This document shows positions 33,553-41,463 of a stretch of DNA of 64,000 nucleotides, one piece after another (the first letter of the stretch is position 1; the number at the start of each line of letters is the position of its first letter). The position numbers and the translations under genes are program-made. The notes beneath the pieces are model-generated. The model saw nothing but the letters and a program-made list of their open reading frames with translations. It was not told where the DNA came from and did not search any database. The stretch comes from Pseudoprimorskyibacter insulae (GTDB lineage Bacteria > Pseudomonadota > Alphaproteobacteria > Rhodobacterales > Rhodobacteraceae). Where the stretch lies: NCBI RefSeq assembly GCF_900302505.1, contig NZ_OMOJ01000007.1, positions 1 through 64,000 of the forward strand, written 5' to 3'.

Positions 33553-33740
33553 CCCGCTGCGACTTCTGCGACATTCGCGACAAACCCGACCCCGTGTCGC
33601 AAGTGTCGCGGATGTCGCAAGGCCCTAGTAGGTATTCGAGTACCCCCAAAATGAGCGCCCAAAGTCGTTCAATTTGGATCAGCCCAAAGAAAATTTGGAT
33701 CAGCCCAAAGAATACGTGCCCTATCCCAAAATATCTTTGA
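33528..33740 (+). CDS. Possible 70-aa ORF at right end of element
   Basis: An ORF overlapping the last 25 bases of the DUF3987 gene in another frame. It encodes 70 residues with a C-x2-C pair near the start and a duplicated IWISPK motif produced by a tandem DNA repeat. It may be translated by coupling, but the rest looks like non-coding sequence read through repeats. Confidence 0.25.
   Translation: MADLPRYLTRCDFCDIRDKPDPVSQVSRMSQGPSRYSSTPKMSAQSRSIWISPKKIWISPKNTCPIPKYL
33671..33712 (+). repeat. Perfect 21-bp tandem repeat with internal dyad
   Basis: Two adjacent copies (33671-33691 and 33692-33712) of a 21-base unit whose core TTTGGATCAGCCCAAA has inverted ends TTTGG/CCAAA. A 21-base period puts both copies on the same face of the helix. 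This could be an iteron or operator just after the replication genes. Confidence 0.7.
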
Positions 33741-33786
33741 GGTAGTGCATCACGACCCGTTTGGGCCGGGTATCGCGGATGGCAGG

Positions 33787-33805
33787 GTGGATAAAAGGGT
33801 GGATA
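33787..33805 (+). repeat. Paired GTGGATA sites at right end of element
   Basis: GTGGATA at 33787-33793 and 33799-33805, 12 bases apart, same spacing and orientation as the pair at 28371-28389. They lie 55 bases from attR. Candidate arm-type integrase sites. Confidence 0.5.
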
Positions 33806-33859
33806 CGAATACTGGAGATGCAAAAAAGCCTCCAAGAACAAAGTCTTAGGGACTTTTCA

Positions 33860-33935
33860 TGGTGCCGCTGAAGGGACTCGAACCCCCGACCCCATCATTA
33901 CGAATGACGTGCTCTACCAGCTGAGCTACAGCGGC
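33860..33935 (-). tRNA. tRNA-Thr (anticodon CGT), 3' end serves as attR
   Basis: A complete 76-base tRNA on the minus strand: acceptor GCCGCTG pairs with CAGCGGC, anticodon stem CGTCA/TGATG (one G-T pair) with loop TTCGTAA gives anticodon CGT, and CCA is encoded. It reads threonine codon ACG. The last 16 bases (33860-33875) are repeated at 28235-28250, so the element integrated into this gene and restored its 3' end. Confidence 0.96.
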
Positions 33936-34013
33936 ACTTCTTTCAGGTGTCAGACCAAGGAATGACATCCTGTGAGGCGGCCTATTAGCATTGAGGCCGC
34001 CTCAGGAAAAGGC

Positions 34014-35570
34014 CTATTTTGCCTCTGGCTTGGTCGTTTTTTCCGCCGGTTCATCGACCAGTTCGGCATCCTGAGGTCCGGCGTCAATGACGTCGCTGTC
34101 ATCAGGTTCTGGCGCGGCGTCGCTTTCGGCGATGATCTCGGCCACAGGTTCGGGCATCGGCTCCGCCTCGGGCGCGTCTTTCGACTTGTCCTCAATGGCG
34201 CCGACGATCAGCGGCAGCATTTCAGCACCGGCCGGCATCACCAGATCGGACTGCGGCGGTGTTTTCCAGCTGAGCGTATCGAAGCTGTGGCAATGGCCGC
34301 AAACCGGTGCCCATTCGCCATGGATGTGGTTGCAGTTGTCGCAAACCCATTGCGGCCCACGCGGCGCGGTCAGCGCACGGGCCAGCCAGCCGCGAACCAC
34401 TTGATCGGACGAGCCTTCGCCGCGTTCGATGGCGGCCATGATTGTTAGAACGCGGGCGTCGGCGTCCACTTCGGCCAGATCACCAACCGACCGGCGGGCT
34501 TCGGGGAAGTCCTCGGCGGCGATGTTCAGTTCGGCCAGAAGCAGGCGTGTTTCGCGGTGGTCCGGGCGGATCTTAGTAATCGCCTGGAACCGCTTCAGGC
34601 GCTCTTGCGGCGTCTCATTCGGTTCAATGGCGGCGAATGCGGCTGCCAGATCGGGGTGCGGTTGCACTTCCCACGCCTTTTTCAGAATGCGCACAGCCAG
34701 ACGCGGGCGCTGCTGATCGACATAACCGCGCGCGGCCAAGGCCGCAGCCGGGATCAGATCGGGCGAGCGTTTGTTGGCCTCAATCGCGGCTTCGCGGGCC
34801 TCAATGGATTTGCCTTCGTCCAGAATGCCCTTGGCTTCGGACAGGGCCAGAACCGCATCGCGGCGCTTGTGCACATCGCGCGGCAGGCTGCCGTGCTTCA
34901 GCTTGGCGTTCAGCGTGTGCCGCGCCCCGGACCAGTCGCCTTTTTCGGCCTGAAGCTGCAACAGAATGTTCTGCACTTCTTCGTGGCGGGGTCGGATGGC
35001 AAAGGCGCGTTCGGCCAGTTTCAGCGCCATGTCGGTGTCACCGGCGTCCAGCTTTTGCTTCATGATGCCGCGCACACCGACAAAGCGGGTTTCTTCGCGC
35101 TGGATCATCCGCTTATAGACTTTTTCGGCCTTGGTCTTATCGCCAACCATTTCAGCGGCTTGGGCGGTGATCAGGTCGGTCAGTTCGGGCTTGTGCAAAT
35201 AGCGTTCGGCCTTTTCAGCCTTGGCCATGGCAACGCGGCCTTCGCCCGAAGCCAGCGCCATCATGCCATCCGACAGCGCCTGAAAGCCTTTGCGTTCGCG
35301 GTTGCGGTCGAAATAGCGCGAAATCGCGGTTTCATCACCGTTTAGGAATTTCAGCAAGGCGACGATCAGGGTGGCCAATTTGAAGAACAGCCAAATTAGC
35401 ACCACCAAAACAACGGCACCAATGACCGATTCCAGCGGGCCAAGGACGAATTCCTTGCCGGCGGCGGTGATCTGAATTCCGCCGTCACTTTCCATCAGGA
35501 AGCCGGCACCCAAGGTCAGGGCACCGATAAGGATCACGAAGACGACAATCTTGATAAGCGACCAAATCAT
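34014..35570 (-). CDS. hemY: HemY-family TPR membrane protein with C-terminal zinc ribbon
   Basis: 518 residues. Two membrane helices near the N-terminus (about 5-25 and 40-62) are followed by TPR-like helices through about 390, the HemY_N layout. A zinc ribbon follows, with cysteines C410, C413, C424 and C427 (VCDNCNHIHGEWAPVCGHCH), like the rubredoxin-type knuckle of LapB. The last ~90 residues are acidic and alanine/proline-rich. HemY proteins of Proteobacteria are encoded with hemD and are thought to help tetrapyrrole synthesis at the membrane. It lies 10 bases after the mitofilin-like gene, in the same minus-strand operon. Confidence 0.85.
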   Translation of the reverse strand: MIWSLIKIVVFVILIGALTLGAGFLMESDGGIQITAAGKEFVLGPLESVIGAVVLVVLIWLFFKLATLIVALLKFLNGDETAISRYFDRNRERKGFQALSDGMMALASGEGRVAMAKAEKAERYLHKPELTDLITAQAAEMVGDKTKAEKVYKRMIQREETRFVGVRGIMKQKLDAGDTDMALKLAERAFAIRPRHEEVQNILLQLQAEKGDWSGARHTLNAKLKHGSLPRDVHKRRDAVLALSEAKGILDEGKSIEAREAAIEANKRSPDLIPAAALAARGYVDQQRPRLAVRILKKAWEVQPHPDLAAAFAAIEPNETPQERLKRFQAITKIRPDHRETRLLLAELNIAAEDFPEARRSVGDLAEVDADARVLTIMAAIERGEGSSDQVVRGWLARALTAPRGPQWVCDNCNHIHGEWAPVCGHCHSFDTLSWKTPPQSDLVMPAGAEMLPLIVGAIEDKSKDAPEAEPMPEPVAEIIAESDAAPEPDDSDVIDAGPQDAELVDEPAEKTTKPEAK

Positions 35571-35580
35571 AACGTGATCC

Positions 35581-36987
35581 TTACTTCTGGTTCAGTTCCT
35601 GAGACAGCGCATCAGCAGCCTGTAGCGCGTCCAGTCGGGTTTGAGCGAGGGCGGCCCAAGCGTTCATCTCGGCTTGGGCAACTTCGGGCAGGGCCGACAG
35701 TTCGGCCAATGCACCGGCGATATCGCCCGCTTTCACAGCGGCTTCGGCGCGGGACAGAACAGCGTCTGCGTCGGTGCCTTCACGCGGGGCCACAGACCGT
35801 GCGCCGACGCGATCCAGCAGGAACGTTGCAATCCGGCCAGAGCCTTCGCCGCTTTCGGTTGCGCGGGCGGCAGACAGGGCCGCACGGGCGGCTTCGGGGA
35901 AGGCCTCGATCAAGGCACCTTGGGTTGGAGCGCCATCTGCGGCCACGGCGGCCAGCGCGTCAGGCACTGTGGCCCCTGCCGATGTGGCGATGGTTTGCAG
36001 GCTGTCTGCGAACCCTGCGCCGGTGTCCAATCCGGCGACCACCTCGGCCAAGGCGGCGCGGGCGCGGGCGATTTGCGCCTGTGCTTCGGCATTCTGTTCG
36101 GCGGCCACGGCATCACGCGCCATGGTTTCGATCTCGGCGCGTTGACCTTCCATGGCCAGACGCAGGTTTTCAAGCTCACGCTCATAGGCGGCGATCGCCT
36201 CGGGCGAGACGGTCTCGGCCACGGGGCGCTTTTCCAACTCGTCAAAACGGGCGGTCAGGGCGGCCAGTTGATCGGCCAGTGCCTGCAATTGATCGGCTTG
36301 CGATTGCGACGCGGCGGCCAGATCTTCGGTCTTGCCTGCAATCGGGGCCAGCTGATCCAGCGCCGACAGGTCGATGTCGTTCAGCGCGGCCTCAGTCGCG
36401 TCAACGCGGCCTGAAATTGCGTCATCGGCCTTGGCCAGATCCGCCAAAGCAGCCTGCGTATCGGCCTCAAATGTCGACTGTTCGGCCGCGCCGTTGAACG
36501 GCCAGCCATCGTTCGAATACTGACCCACGCCAAAGCCGATCACACCGGCAGCCACACCGCCCAAAAGCATCGGCAAGAAACCGCCTTTGCGCGGTGCCGG
36601 GTCGGCCTCAGGGGGCGCCACGGGCGCAGGTGCGGGCGTTTCGTCGACAACAGGCGCGTCATCTTCCACCGTTTCGGCGTCCGATTCGGCGGTCAATTCG
36701 ACCTCATCCGCGTCATCGGCGGGGGTCTCTTCGGGCGCTGGCTCGTCTGAAACCTCGGTTTCATCTGCCGGGGCCTCGGTGCCGGGCTCCTGCAAGGCGA
36801 TTGCCTCATCCGTGTCGGGCTCAACGTCCTGATCTGTCGATTCCGCTGCGTGGTCCGCCGGGACCTCTTCGATCACCTCCGCATCGGCGATTTGATCCTC
36901 GGAGGCCTTTTCCGAAGACACGATGGGGGTTTCTTGGGGTTCGTCGGTGTTTTTCGTGTCTGCCACGCTAATTCTACCTTTCGACAT
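35581..36987 (-). CDS. Mitofilin-like (COG4223) membrane protein
   Basis: 468 residues. Residues about 1-135 are very acidic and low in complexity (many E, D, A, P); a single membrane helix at about 140-160 (LPMLLGGVAAGVIGFGVGQY) follows; then a long coiled coil (about 190-310) and a C-terminal helical domain (about 330-460). This is the alphaproteobacterial relative of mitochondrial Mic60, which shapes intracytoplasmic or cristae membranes. Location between hemD and hemY is the classic alphaproteobacterial order, in which the Mic60 relative is encoded within the heme cluster. Confidence 0.85.
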   Translation of the reverse strand: MSKGRISVADTKNTDEPQETPIVSSEKASEDQIADAEVIEEVPADHAAESTDQDVEPDTDEAIALQEPGTEAPADETEVSDEPAPEETPADDADEVELTAESDAETVEDDAPVVDETPAPAPVAPPEADPAPRKGGFLPMLLGGVAAGVIGFGVGQYSNDGWPFNGAAEQSTFEADTQAALADLAKADDAISGRVDATEAALNDIDLSALDQLAPIAGKTEDLAAASQSQADQLQALADQLAALTARFDELEKRPVAETVSPEAIAAYERELENLRLAMEGQRAEIETMARDAVAAEQNAEAQAQIARARAALAEVVAGLDTGAGFADSLQTIATSAGATVPDALAAVAADGAPTQGALIEAFPEAARAALSAARATESGEGSGRIATFLLDRVGARSVAPREGTDADAVLSRAEAAVKAGDIAGALAELSALPEVAQAEMNAWAALAQTRLDALQAADALSQELNQK

Positions 36988-37037
36988 TCAACGTGCTTAT
37001 TGAAAAGCGATGATTGCGAATTTGTCCTTGAGCCACA

Positions 37038-37763
37038 TCAGCACTCATCTGAAAGCGCCGCATGTACAAGGTCGGACACGACGTTTGTCATCTCCGAGAG
37101 GGTTGGATGCCTTGCAATGAGGCACATTTTAAATGGTGTTCCCATCAGCTGATGTTCAACAGCAAAACTCATGCAACCGATGTAGAGCGGAGCGCCCGGT
37201 TTGTTAGCTATGGCAAAAAGCCGCGCCGAGCGCGGGGAAAAGAGCGGAACGATTACCGGAGCCTTCCCTCGTAGCGCTGATTGCGCCTCATCGCTCAGGG
37301 GTTGGGCCACCTGATCGTAGATCGCGGTGCTGTTGGCGTTGTAGCCCAGATCGCGCAGCTGACCGGTGATATCGCCGGTGGTGTGCGCGCCATGCAGATG
37401 CGTGATCGGCCCTTCCGGCGCATGTTTGTCGATGGTCTGAACCAAGGCATTGCCATCCCCATCGGCGCAGATCGTTTGAAAACCCGCCTGTCGCGCGGCG
37501 TCATCTGTGGCGGTGCCGACTGTAAAAGCCAGCCCCTCCGCTGCGCCGCCCAGATCGGTGAAGGCTTGCACGCCATTCACGGAGGTAAAGATCACCGTGC
37601 CGCAAGCCTCGGGCAACGCGCCGATGGGCTGGGTTTCGAACAGGGGCGCGATTATAGGCTGCACATTTGTCACCCCCGCTGCCTGAAAATGGCGCAGGCT
37701 GCGTTCAGATGCGGCGCGGGGCCGGGTCAGCAACAGAACGGGGCGGGGCATGGGCATTGGCAT
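37038..37763 (-). CDS. hemD: Uroporphyrinogen-III synthase HemD
   Basis: 241 residues if started at 37763; three in-frame ATGs (37763, 37757, 37751) precede the conserved [17 protein letters not shown], and the ribosome site does not decide among them. The two-lobed HemD fold is suggested by TRP near the start, [10 protein letters not shown] (about 60-70) and [13 protein letters not shown] near 175. HemD closes hydroxymethylbilane to uroporphyrinogen III for heme and related tetrapyrroles. HemD diverges from tsaD across only about 70 bases. Confidence 0.85.
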   Translation of the reverse strand: MPMPMPRPVLLLTRPRAASERSLRHFQAAGVTNVQPIIAPLFETQPIGALPEACGTVIFTSVNGVQAFTDLGGAAEGLAFTVGTATDDAARQAGFQTICADGDGNALVQTIDKHAPEGPITHLHGAHTTGDITGQLRDLGYNANSTAIYDQVAQPLSDEAQSALRGKAPVIVPLFSPRSARLFAIANKPGAPLYIGCMSFAVEHQLMGTPFKMCLIARHPTLSEMTNVVSDLVHAALSDEC

Positions 37764-37834
37764 TGCGGGATTGTGACAGTCAGCCGCTTCGTGGTAACTG
37801 CACCAGAGTTTCAAGGCAACGGACACCTTTGCAC

Positions 37835-38917
37835 ATGCCCGCCCCCCTGACAGTTCTTGGTCTGGAAAGCAGCTGCGATGACACCGCAGCAGCCGTTGTG
37901 CGGGGGCAAACTGTGCTGTCGTCGGTGGTGTTTGGCCAAACCGACCTGCATCAAGCCTTTGGCGGCGTCGTGCCGGAAATCGCCGCGCGGGCCCATGCCG
38001 AAAAGCTGGACATCTGTGTCGAACGGGCGCTGGCCGAGGCGGATGTCGGGCTGAGCGATATTGACGTGATCGCTGTCACCTCTGGCCCCGGTTTGATTGG
38101 CGGTGTCTTGTCGGGCGTGATGTGCGCAAAGGGTCTGTCTGCGGCCACGGGGACGCCGCTGGTTGGGGTCAACCATCTGGCCGGTCACGCCCTGACGCCG
38201 CGCCTGACCGATGATTTGCGCTTTCCTTACCTAATGTTGCTGGTCTCGGGCGGGCATTGCCAATTCCTGATTGCCCATGGTCCTGATCGGTTTGAACGGC
38301 TTGGCGGCACGATTGACGACGCCCCTGGCGAAGCCTTCGACAAAGCGGCCCGCATGTTGGGACTGGCGCAGCCCGGCGGCCCTTCGGTCGAGGCGCAGGC
38401 GAAACAAGGCAACGAGGCGCGGTTCAAATTTCCCCGGCCCTTGCTGGACCGGCCCGGCTGCGATCTGTCTTTTTCCGGTTTAAAAACCGCATTGTTGCGG
38501 GCGCGGGACAGTCTGGCCGCCGAACAGGGCGGGCTGACCCGCCGCGATGTTGCTGACCTGTGCGCGGGGTTTCAGGCGGCCATTCGCGACGTTCTGGCCG
38601 AAAAGACCAGACGCGCTTTGGTTGACTATCTGGCGCTGGCCCCCGCCGCGCCGACCTTGGCCGTTGCGGGCGGGGTGGCCGCCAATATGGCCATTCGGGG
38701 CGGTTTGCAGGCGGTCTGCGATGAGTCCGGCACCAATTTCACCGCGCCGCCGCTGCGCCTGTGCACGGATAACGCCGCGATGATCGCCTTTGCAGGGGCC
38801 GAGCTGTATGCCTTGGGGCAACGTGATGATCTGACCCTGTCGGCCCGTCCGCGCTGGCCATTGGACAAACTGGCCGCGCCGCTGGTTGGGTCAGGCAAGA
38901 AAGGGGCCAAGGCATGA
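37835..38917 (+). CDS. tsaD: tRNA N6-adenosine threonylcarbamoyltransferase TsaD
   Basis: 360 residues from ATG 37835; the longer open frame upstream overlaps hemD and is not used. The start [17 protein letters not shown], metal-binding VNHLAGHAL, and phosphate loop [12 protein letters not shown] are all present. TsaD transfers threonylcarbamoyl to A37 of ANN-reading tRNAs together with TsaB, TsaC and TsaE. gpsA starts inside its stop codon, then a YciI gene and an EVE gene follow, all with overlaps, giving a four-gene operon. Confidence 0.96.
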   Translation: MPAPLTVLGLESSCDDTAAAVVRGQTVLSSVVFGQTDLHQAFGGVVPEIAARAHAEKLDICVERALAEADVGLSDIDVIAVTSGPGLIGGVLSGVMCAKGLSAATGTPLVGVNHLAGHALTPRLTDDLRFPYLMLLVSGGHCQFLIAHGPDRFERLGGTIDDAPGEAFDKAARMLGLAQPGGPSVEAQAKQGNEARFKFPRPLLDRPGCDLSFSGLKTALLRARDSLAAEQGGLTRRDVADLCAGFQAAIRDVLAEKTRRALVDYLALAPAAPTLAVAGGVAANMAIRGGLQAVCDESGTNFTAPPLRLCTDNAAMIAFAGAELYALGQRDDLTLSARPRWPLDKLAAPLVGSGKKGAKA

Positions 38918-39873
38918 TCTCGGTTCTGGGGGCAGGGGCGTTCGGCACGGCATTGGCGGTGGTTCTGGCCCAAAGCGGCAAGGACGTGACCCTATGGGCG
39001 CGCAGCCCCGAGGCGGTGGAGGCGATCAACGTCACGCGCCAAACGTCCCGCCTGCCGGGGGTGACCCTGCCCGCAAAGATCACGGCAACGTCCGATCTTA
39101 ACCATGCCGCCAGCGCGCCCGTGGTTCTTGTTGCAACGCCGACGCAAACCCTTCGGGCGGTGCTATCGCAGATTACTGCGCCGATGACCGGCACCCGGAT
39201 CGTGCTGTGCTGCAAAGGCATCGACGTGGAAACCGGCATGGGCGTGGCAGAAACCACCGCGCATCTTAAACCCGGCGCGATCCCAGCCATTCTGACCGGT
39301 CCCAGCTTTGCCACGGATATCGCGCAGGGCCTGCCGACCGCCCTGACGCTGGCCTGCGCCGACCCCGAGGTCGGCAAAGCGCTGCAATTGGATCTGGCGA
39401 CGCCTTCGCTGCGGCTTTACCGGACGACTGACACCATTGGGGCCGAACTTGGCGGGGCGCTGAAGAATGTGATTGCCATCGCTTGCGGGGCTTGCATCGG
39501 CGAAGGCATGGGCGAAAGCGCCCGCGCCGCCCTGATGACCCGCGGCTTTGCCGAGATGACGCGCCTTGCCATGCATTTCGGGGCCGATCCGCGCACCCTG
39601 ACCGGCATGTCTGGGCTTGGCGATTTGATGCTGACCTGCACGTCTGAAAAGTCGCGCAACTATCGCCACGGCCTCGCGCTCGGGCGGCAAGACCCGGTGG
39701 ACCGCACCGCCACAGTGGAAGGCGTCAAAACCGCCGAGGCCGTCACACGTCTGTCCAAGCGGCTGGGGGTCGATATGCCCATTTCGGAAATCGTGTTTGA
39801 GGTGACGACGGAAAACTGTTCGGTCGCCGAAGCCATTACCGCCCTGCTAAACCGTTCACTTAAGGAAGAATGA
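38914..39873 (+). CDS. gpsA: NAD(P)-dependent glycerol-3-phosphate dehydrogenase GpsA
   Basis: 319 residues. NAD(P) site [19 protein letters not shown] at the N-terminus, [15 protein letters not shown] (about 70-84), the catalytic lysine in [12 protein letters not shown] and the family signature [15 protein letters not shown]. It makes sn-glycerol 3-phosphate for phospholipids in the cytoplasm. It overlaps tsaD by 4 bases. Confidence 0.96.
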   Translation: MISVLGAGAFGTALAVVLAQSGKDVTLWARSPEAVEAINVTRQTSRLPGVTLPAKITATSDLNHAASAPVVLVATPTQTLRAVLSQITAPMTGTRIVLCCKGIDVETGMGVAETTAHLKPGAIPAILTGPSFATDIAQGLPTALTLACADPEVGKALQLDLATPSLRLYRTTDTIGAELGGALKNVIAIACGACIGEGMGESARAALMTRGFAEMTRLAMHFGADPRTLTGMSGLGDLMLTCTSEKSRNYRHGLALGRQDPVDRTATVEGVKTAEAVTRLSKRLGVDMPISEIVFEVTTENCSVAEAITALLNRSLKEE

Positions 39874-39875
39874 CC

Positions 39876-40148
39876 ATGCTCATCGCGCTTTATGCCAAGG
39901 ATAAACCCGGCCACCTTCAAACCCGAAAAGACAACCGCGACGCCCATTTGGCCTATATCAATGCCACCGGCGTTGTTGCGCAGGCTGGTCCGTTGCTGGA
40001 CGATGCGGGCGAAATGGCCGGGTCGCTGGTGATCTTGGATGTGGCCGATATGGCTGCGGCAGAAGACTGGGCCGCGAATGACCCCTATGCCAAGGCTGGG
40101 CTGTTTGCCTCGGTCGAACTGACGGCGTGGAAGCGGGTCATCGGCTGA
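39876..40148 (+). CDS. YciI-like protein
   Basis: 90 residues from ATG 39876, chosen over the ATG at 39870 because AAGGAA (39862-39867) lies at the right distance. YciI-fold features are HLAYINATGVVAQAGPL (histidine and aspartate-like dimer cleft) and FASVELTAWKRV at the end. Family members are small dimeric proteins with ferredoxin-like fold and unclear enzymatic roles. It sits between gpsA and the EVE gene with overlapping ends. Confidence 0.88.
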   Translation: MLIALYAKDKPGHLQTRKDNRDAHLAYINATGVVAQAGPLLDDAGEMAGSLVILDVADMAAAEDWAANDPYAKAGLFASVELTAWKRVIG

Positions 40149-40567
40149 TGCGCTATTGGCTGTTCAAGTCTGAACCTGCGACTTGGGGCTGGCAAGACCA
40201 GGTCGCCAAAGGGGCCGAGGGCGAGGAATGGAACGGCGTGCGCAACTACCAAGCGCGCAATTTCATGCGTGACATGCGGCTTGGCGATCGTGGGTTTTTC
40301 TATCACTCACAGACCGAAAAAGCGATTGTCGGCACGGTCGAGGTCTGCGCCGAGTCGCATCCCGATAGCACCGCCGACGATCCGCGTTGGGATTGCGTGG
40401 ACATCCGCGCGCTGGCGTCGGCCAAGGTGCCTGTGACGCTGGATAGCATCAAGCACACGCCCGAACTGCAAGACATGGTGTTGGTCAAAAACTCACGCCT
40501 GTCTGTGCAACCCGTGACCGAAGCGGAATGGGTGCTGCTGTGCAAAATGGCAGGCATTGATGCCTGA
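40148..40567 (+). CDS. EVE-domain protein
   Basis: 139 residues made of a single EVE (PUA-like) domain: starts RYWLFKSEPATWGWQDQV and continues WNGVRNYQARNFMRDMRLGD and GFFYHSQ. EVE domains bind modified bases in DNA or RNA and occur both in housekeeping settings and in modification-dependent defence. Stand-alone copies in operons with tRNA-modification genes, as here with tsaD, point to RNA or general modified-base recognition. Its ATG overlaps the YciI stop. Confidence 0.92.
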   Translation: MRYWLFKSEPATWGWQDQVAKGAEGEEWNGVRNYQARNFMRDMRLGDRGFFYHSQTEKAIVGTVEVCAESHPDSTADDPRWDCVDIRALASAKVPVTLDSIKHTPELQDMVLVKNSRLSVQPVTEAEWVLLCKMAGIDA

Positions 40568-40633
40568 TTTCGCTAGGTTGCAGCCCGATTCTGACGCAGG
40601 ATTTGGCACAATACGCGAACAGGGGGCATTGCG

Positions 40634-41029
40634 ATGGAATTGCTAAGTGTTTTGGCCGCAGGTGCGGCGGGATGGTTGCTTGGAGCGGTCTGGTACATGG
40701 CCCTGTCCAAGCCTTGGATGGAAGCGGCGGGTTTCCCGCTGGATGAAGACGGCAAGCCGCAAGGTAACGGCAGCCCGATGCCGATTGTGATTTCCGGCGT
40801 CGCGATTCTGATCGTGGCGGGCATGATGCGGCACATGTTCGGAATGGCGGGCATCGACACTGCCGGAAAGACGCTGATCGCGGGCCTTGGGATTGGGCTA
40901 TTCATCATCGTGCCGTGGATCACGATGAACTACGCCTATTCGATGCGACCGTTCAAATTGACGCTGATCGATGGCGGCTATGCCGTGGCTGCCTGTGGTG
41001 TGGTGGGTCTGGTGCTGGGTCTTTTCTGA
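40634..41029 (+). CDS. DUF1761-family membrane protein
   Basis: 131 residues with four membrane segments (about 2-22, 50-70, 80-105 and 112-130) and the family pattern GAVWYMALSKPWMEAAGF near the first helix. Function is unknown. A perfect 10-base stem (41042-41051 with 41066-41075) lies 12 bases after the stop. Confidence 0.75.
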   Translation: MELLSVLAAGAAGWLLGAVWYMALSKPWMEAAGFPLDEDGKPQGNGSPMPIVISGVAILIVAGMMRHMFGMAGIDTAGKTLIAGLGIGLFIIVPWITMNYAYSMRPFKLTLIDGGYAVAACGVVGLVLGLF

Positions 41030-41041
41030 AACAATAGGTTG

Positions 41042-41075
41042 TTGGGGGTGCTGGCCAACGGCGCGGCACCCCCAA
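41042..41075 (+). terminator. Hairpin after DUF1761 gene
   Basis: TTGGGGGTGC pairs perfectly with GCACCCCCAA around a GC-rich loop. There is no T run after it, so it may be a Rho-assisted or mRNA-stabilising hairpin rather than a classic terminator. Confidence 0.45.
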
Positions 41076-41463
41076 CTCCCCGCGTGCTCCCACAGCACCA
41101 CTGGCGGAAATGGAAATCCGGCCGTCCTAGCCCTGCTTTCAGGGTATGAAATCAGGCCCGAATCCGCAAACATTCAATGCTTAAAACTGTGCCGACCCTG
41201 TCGCACCACTGACGCCTGCTTTGCGCCCTTGGTGTGCGGCGACTGTCGTCGGTATGGTCTAAGCACATACCTTCGTTGCGCCCAACAATTCGAAGGCTTC
41301 CGCAAAAATTCTTTTGTTCCAACGTCATCTTGGCCCGTTTCGTGCAAATTGCCGCTGATGCGGTGGGCGCGTTCCTACCGGCGTGTCGCCCGATATGGGA
41401 CCTTAGGGGGCAAATGCCCGTTGAGGCGGGCAATGCGCCAGTAGGCAGGAAAGGAACGAGAAG
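41076..41463. other. Long intergenic region before chemoreceptor gene
   Basis: About 390 bases without a supported gene. The last 80 bases should hold the chemoreceptor promoter; its ribosome site AGGAAAGGAACGAGAAGG is strong. No RNA gene or clear operator was recognised. Confidence 0.55.

Larger units (their letters stand above)
33553..33859. other. Right-end non-coding region of the element
   Basis: About 300 bases between the helicase-like gene and attR. They hold a doubtful 70-codon ORF, a perfect 21-base tandem repeat at 33671-33712 and the paired GTGGATA sites at 33787-33805. It is the best place in the element for an origin of replication or excision sites. Confidence 0.5.
28235..33875. 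mobile_element. 5.6 kb integrative element in tRNA-Thr, minimal phage-satellite-like
   Basis: A 16-base direct repeat (TGGTGCCGCTGAAGGG) flanks the region: one copy at 28235-28250, the other at 33860-33875 forming the 3' end of tRNA-Thr. The left end carries a P4-type integrase reading inward. Inside are an unknown protein, an AlpA-like regulator, short ORFs, a zinc-finger/Toprim primase-like protein and a DUF3987 helicase-like protein, nearly all overlapping or closely spaced on the plus strand. No capsid, terminase, tail, relaxase or conjugation gene is present. Content and size recall minimal phage satellites that supply only integration, control and replication. Phage dependence is inferred. 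Confidence 0.85.

Noticed and set aside
33974-34003. Hairpin GAGGCGGCC/GGCCGCCTC after hemY as a terminator
   Set aside because: The stem is convincing but no T run follows in the hemY direction, so it is not listed as an intrinsic terminator.
35574-36497. 307-codon arginine-rich frame opposite the mitofilin-like gene
   Set aside because: Produced by reading the alanine/glutamate-rich coiled coil in reverse; no ribosome site.
40148-40567. EVE protein as a phage-defence gene
   Set aside because: It sits in a housekeeping operon with no restriction or nuclease partner, so defence is not supported.
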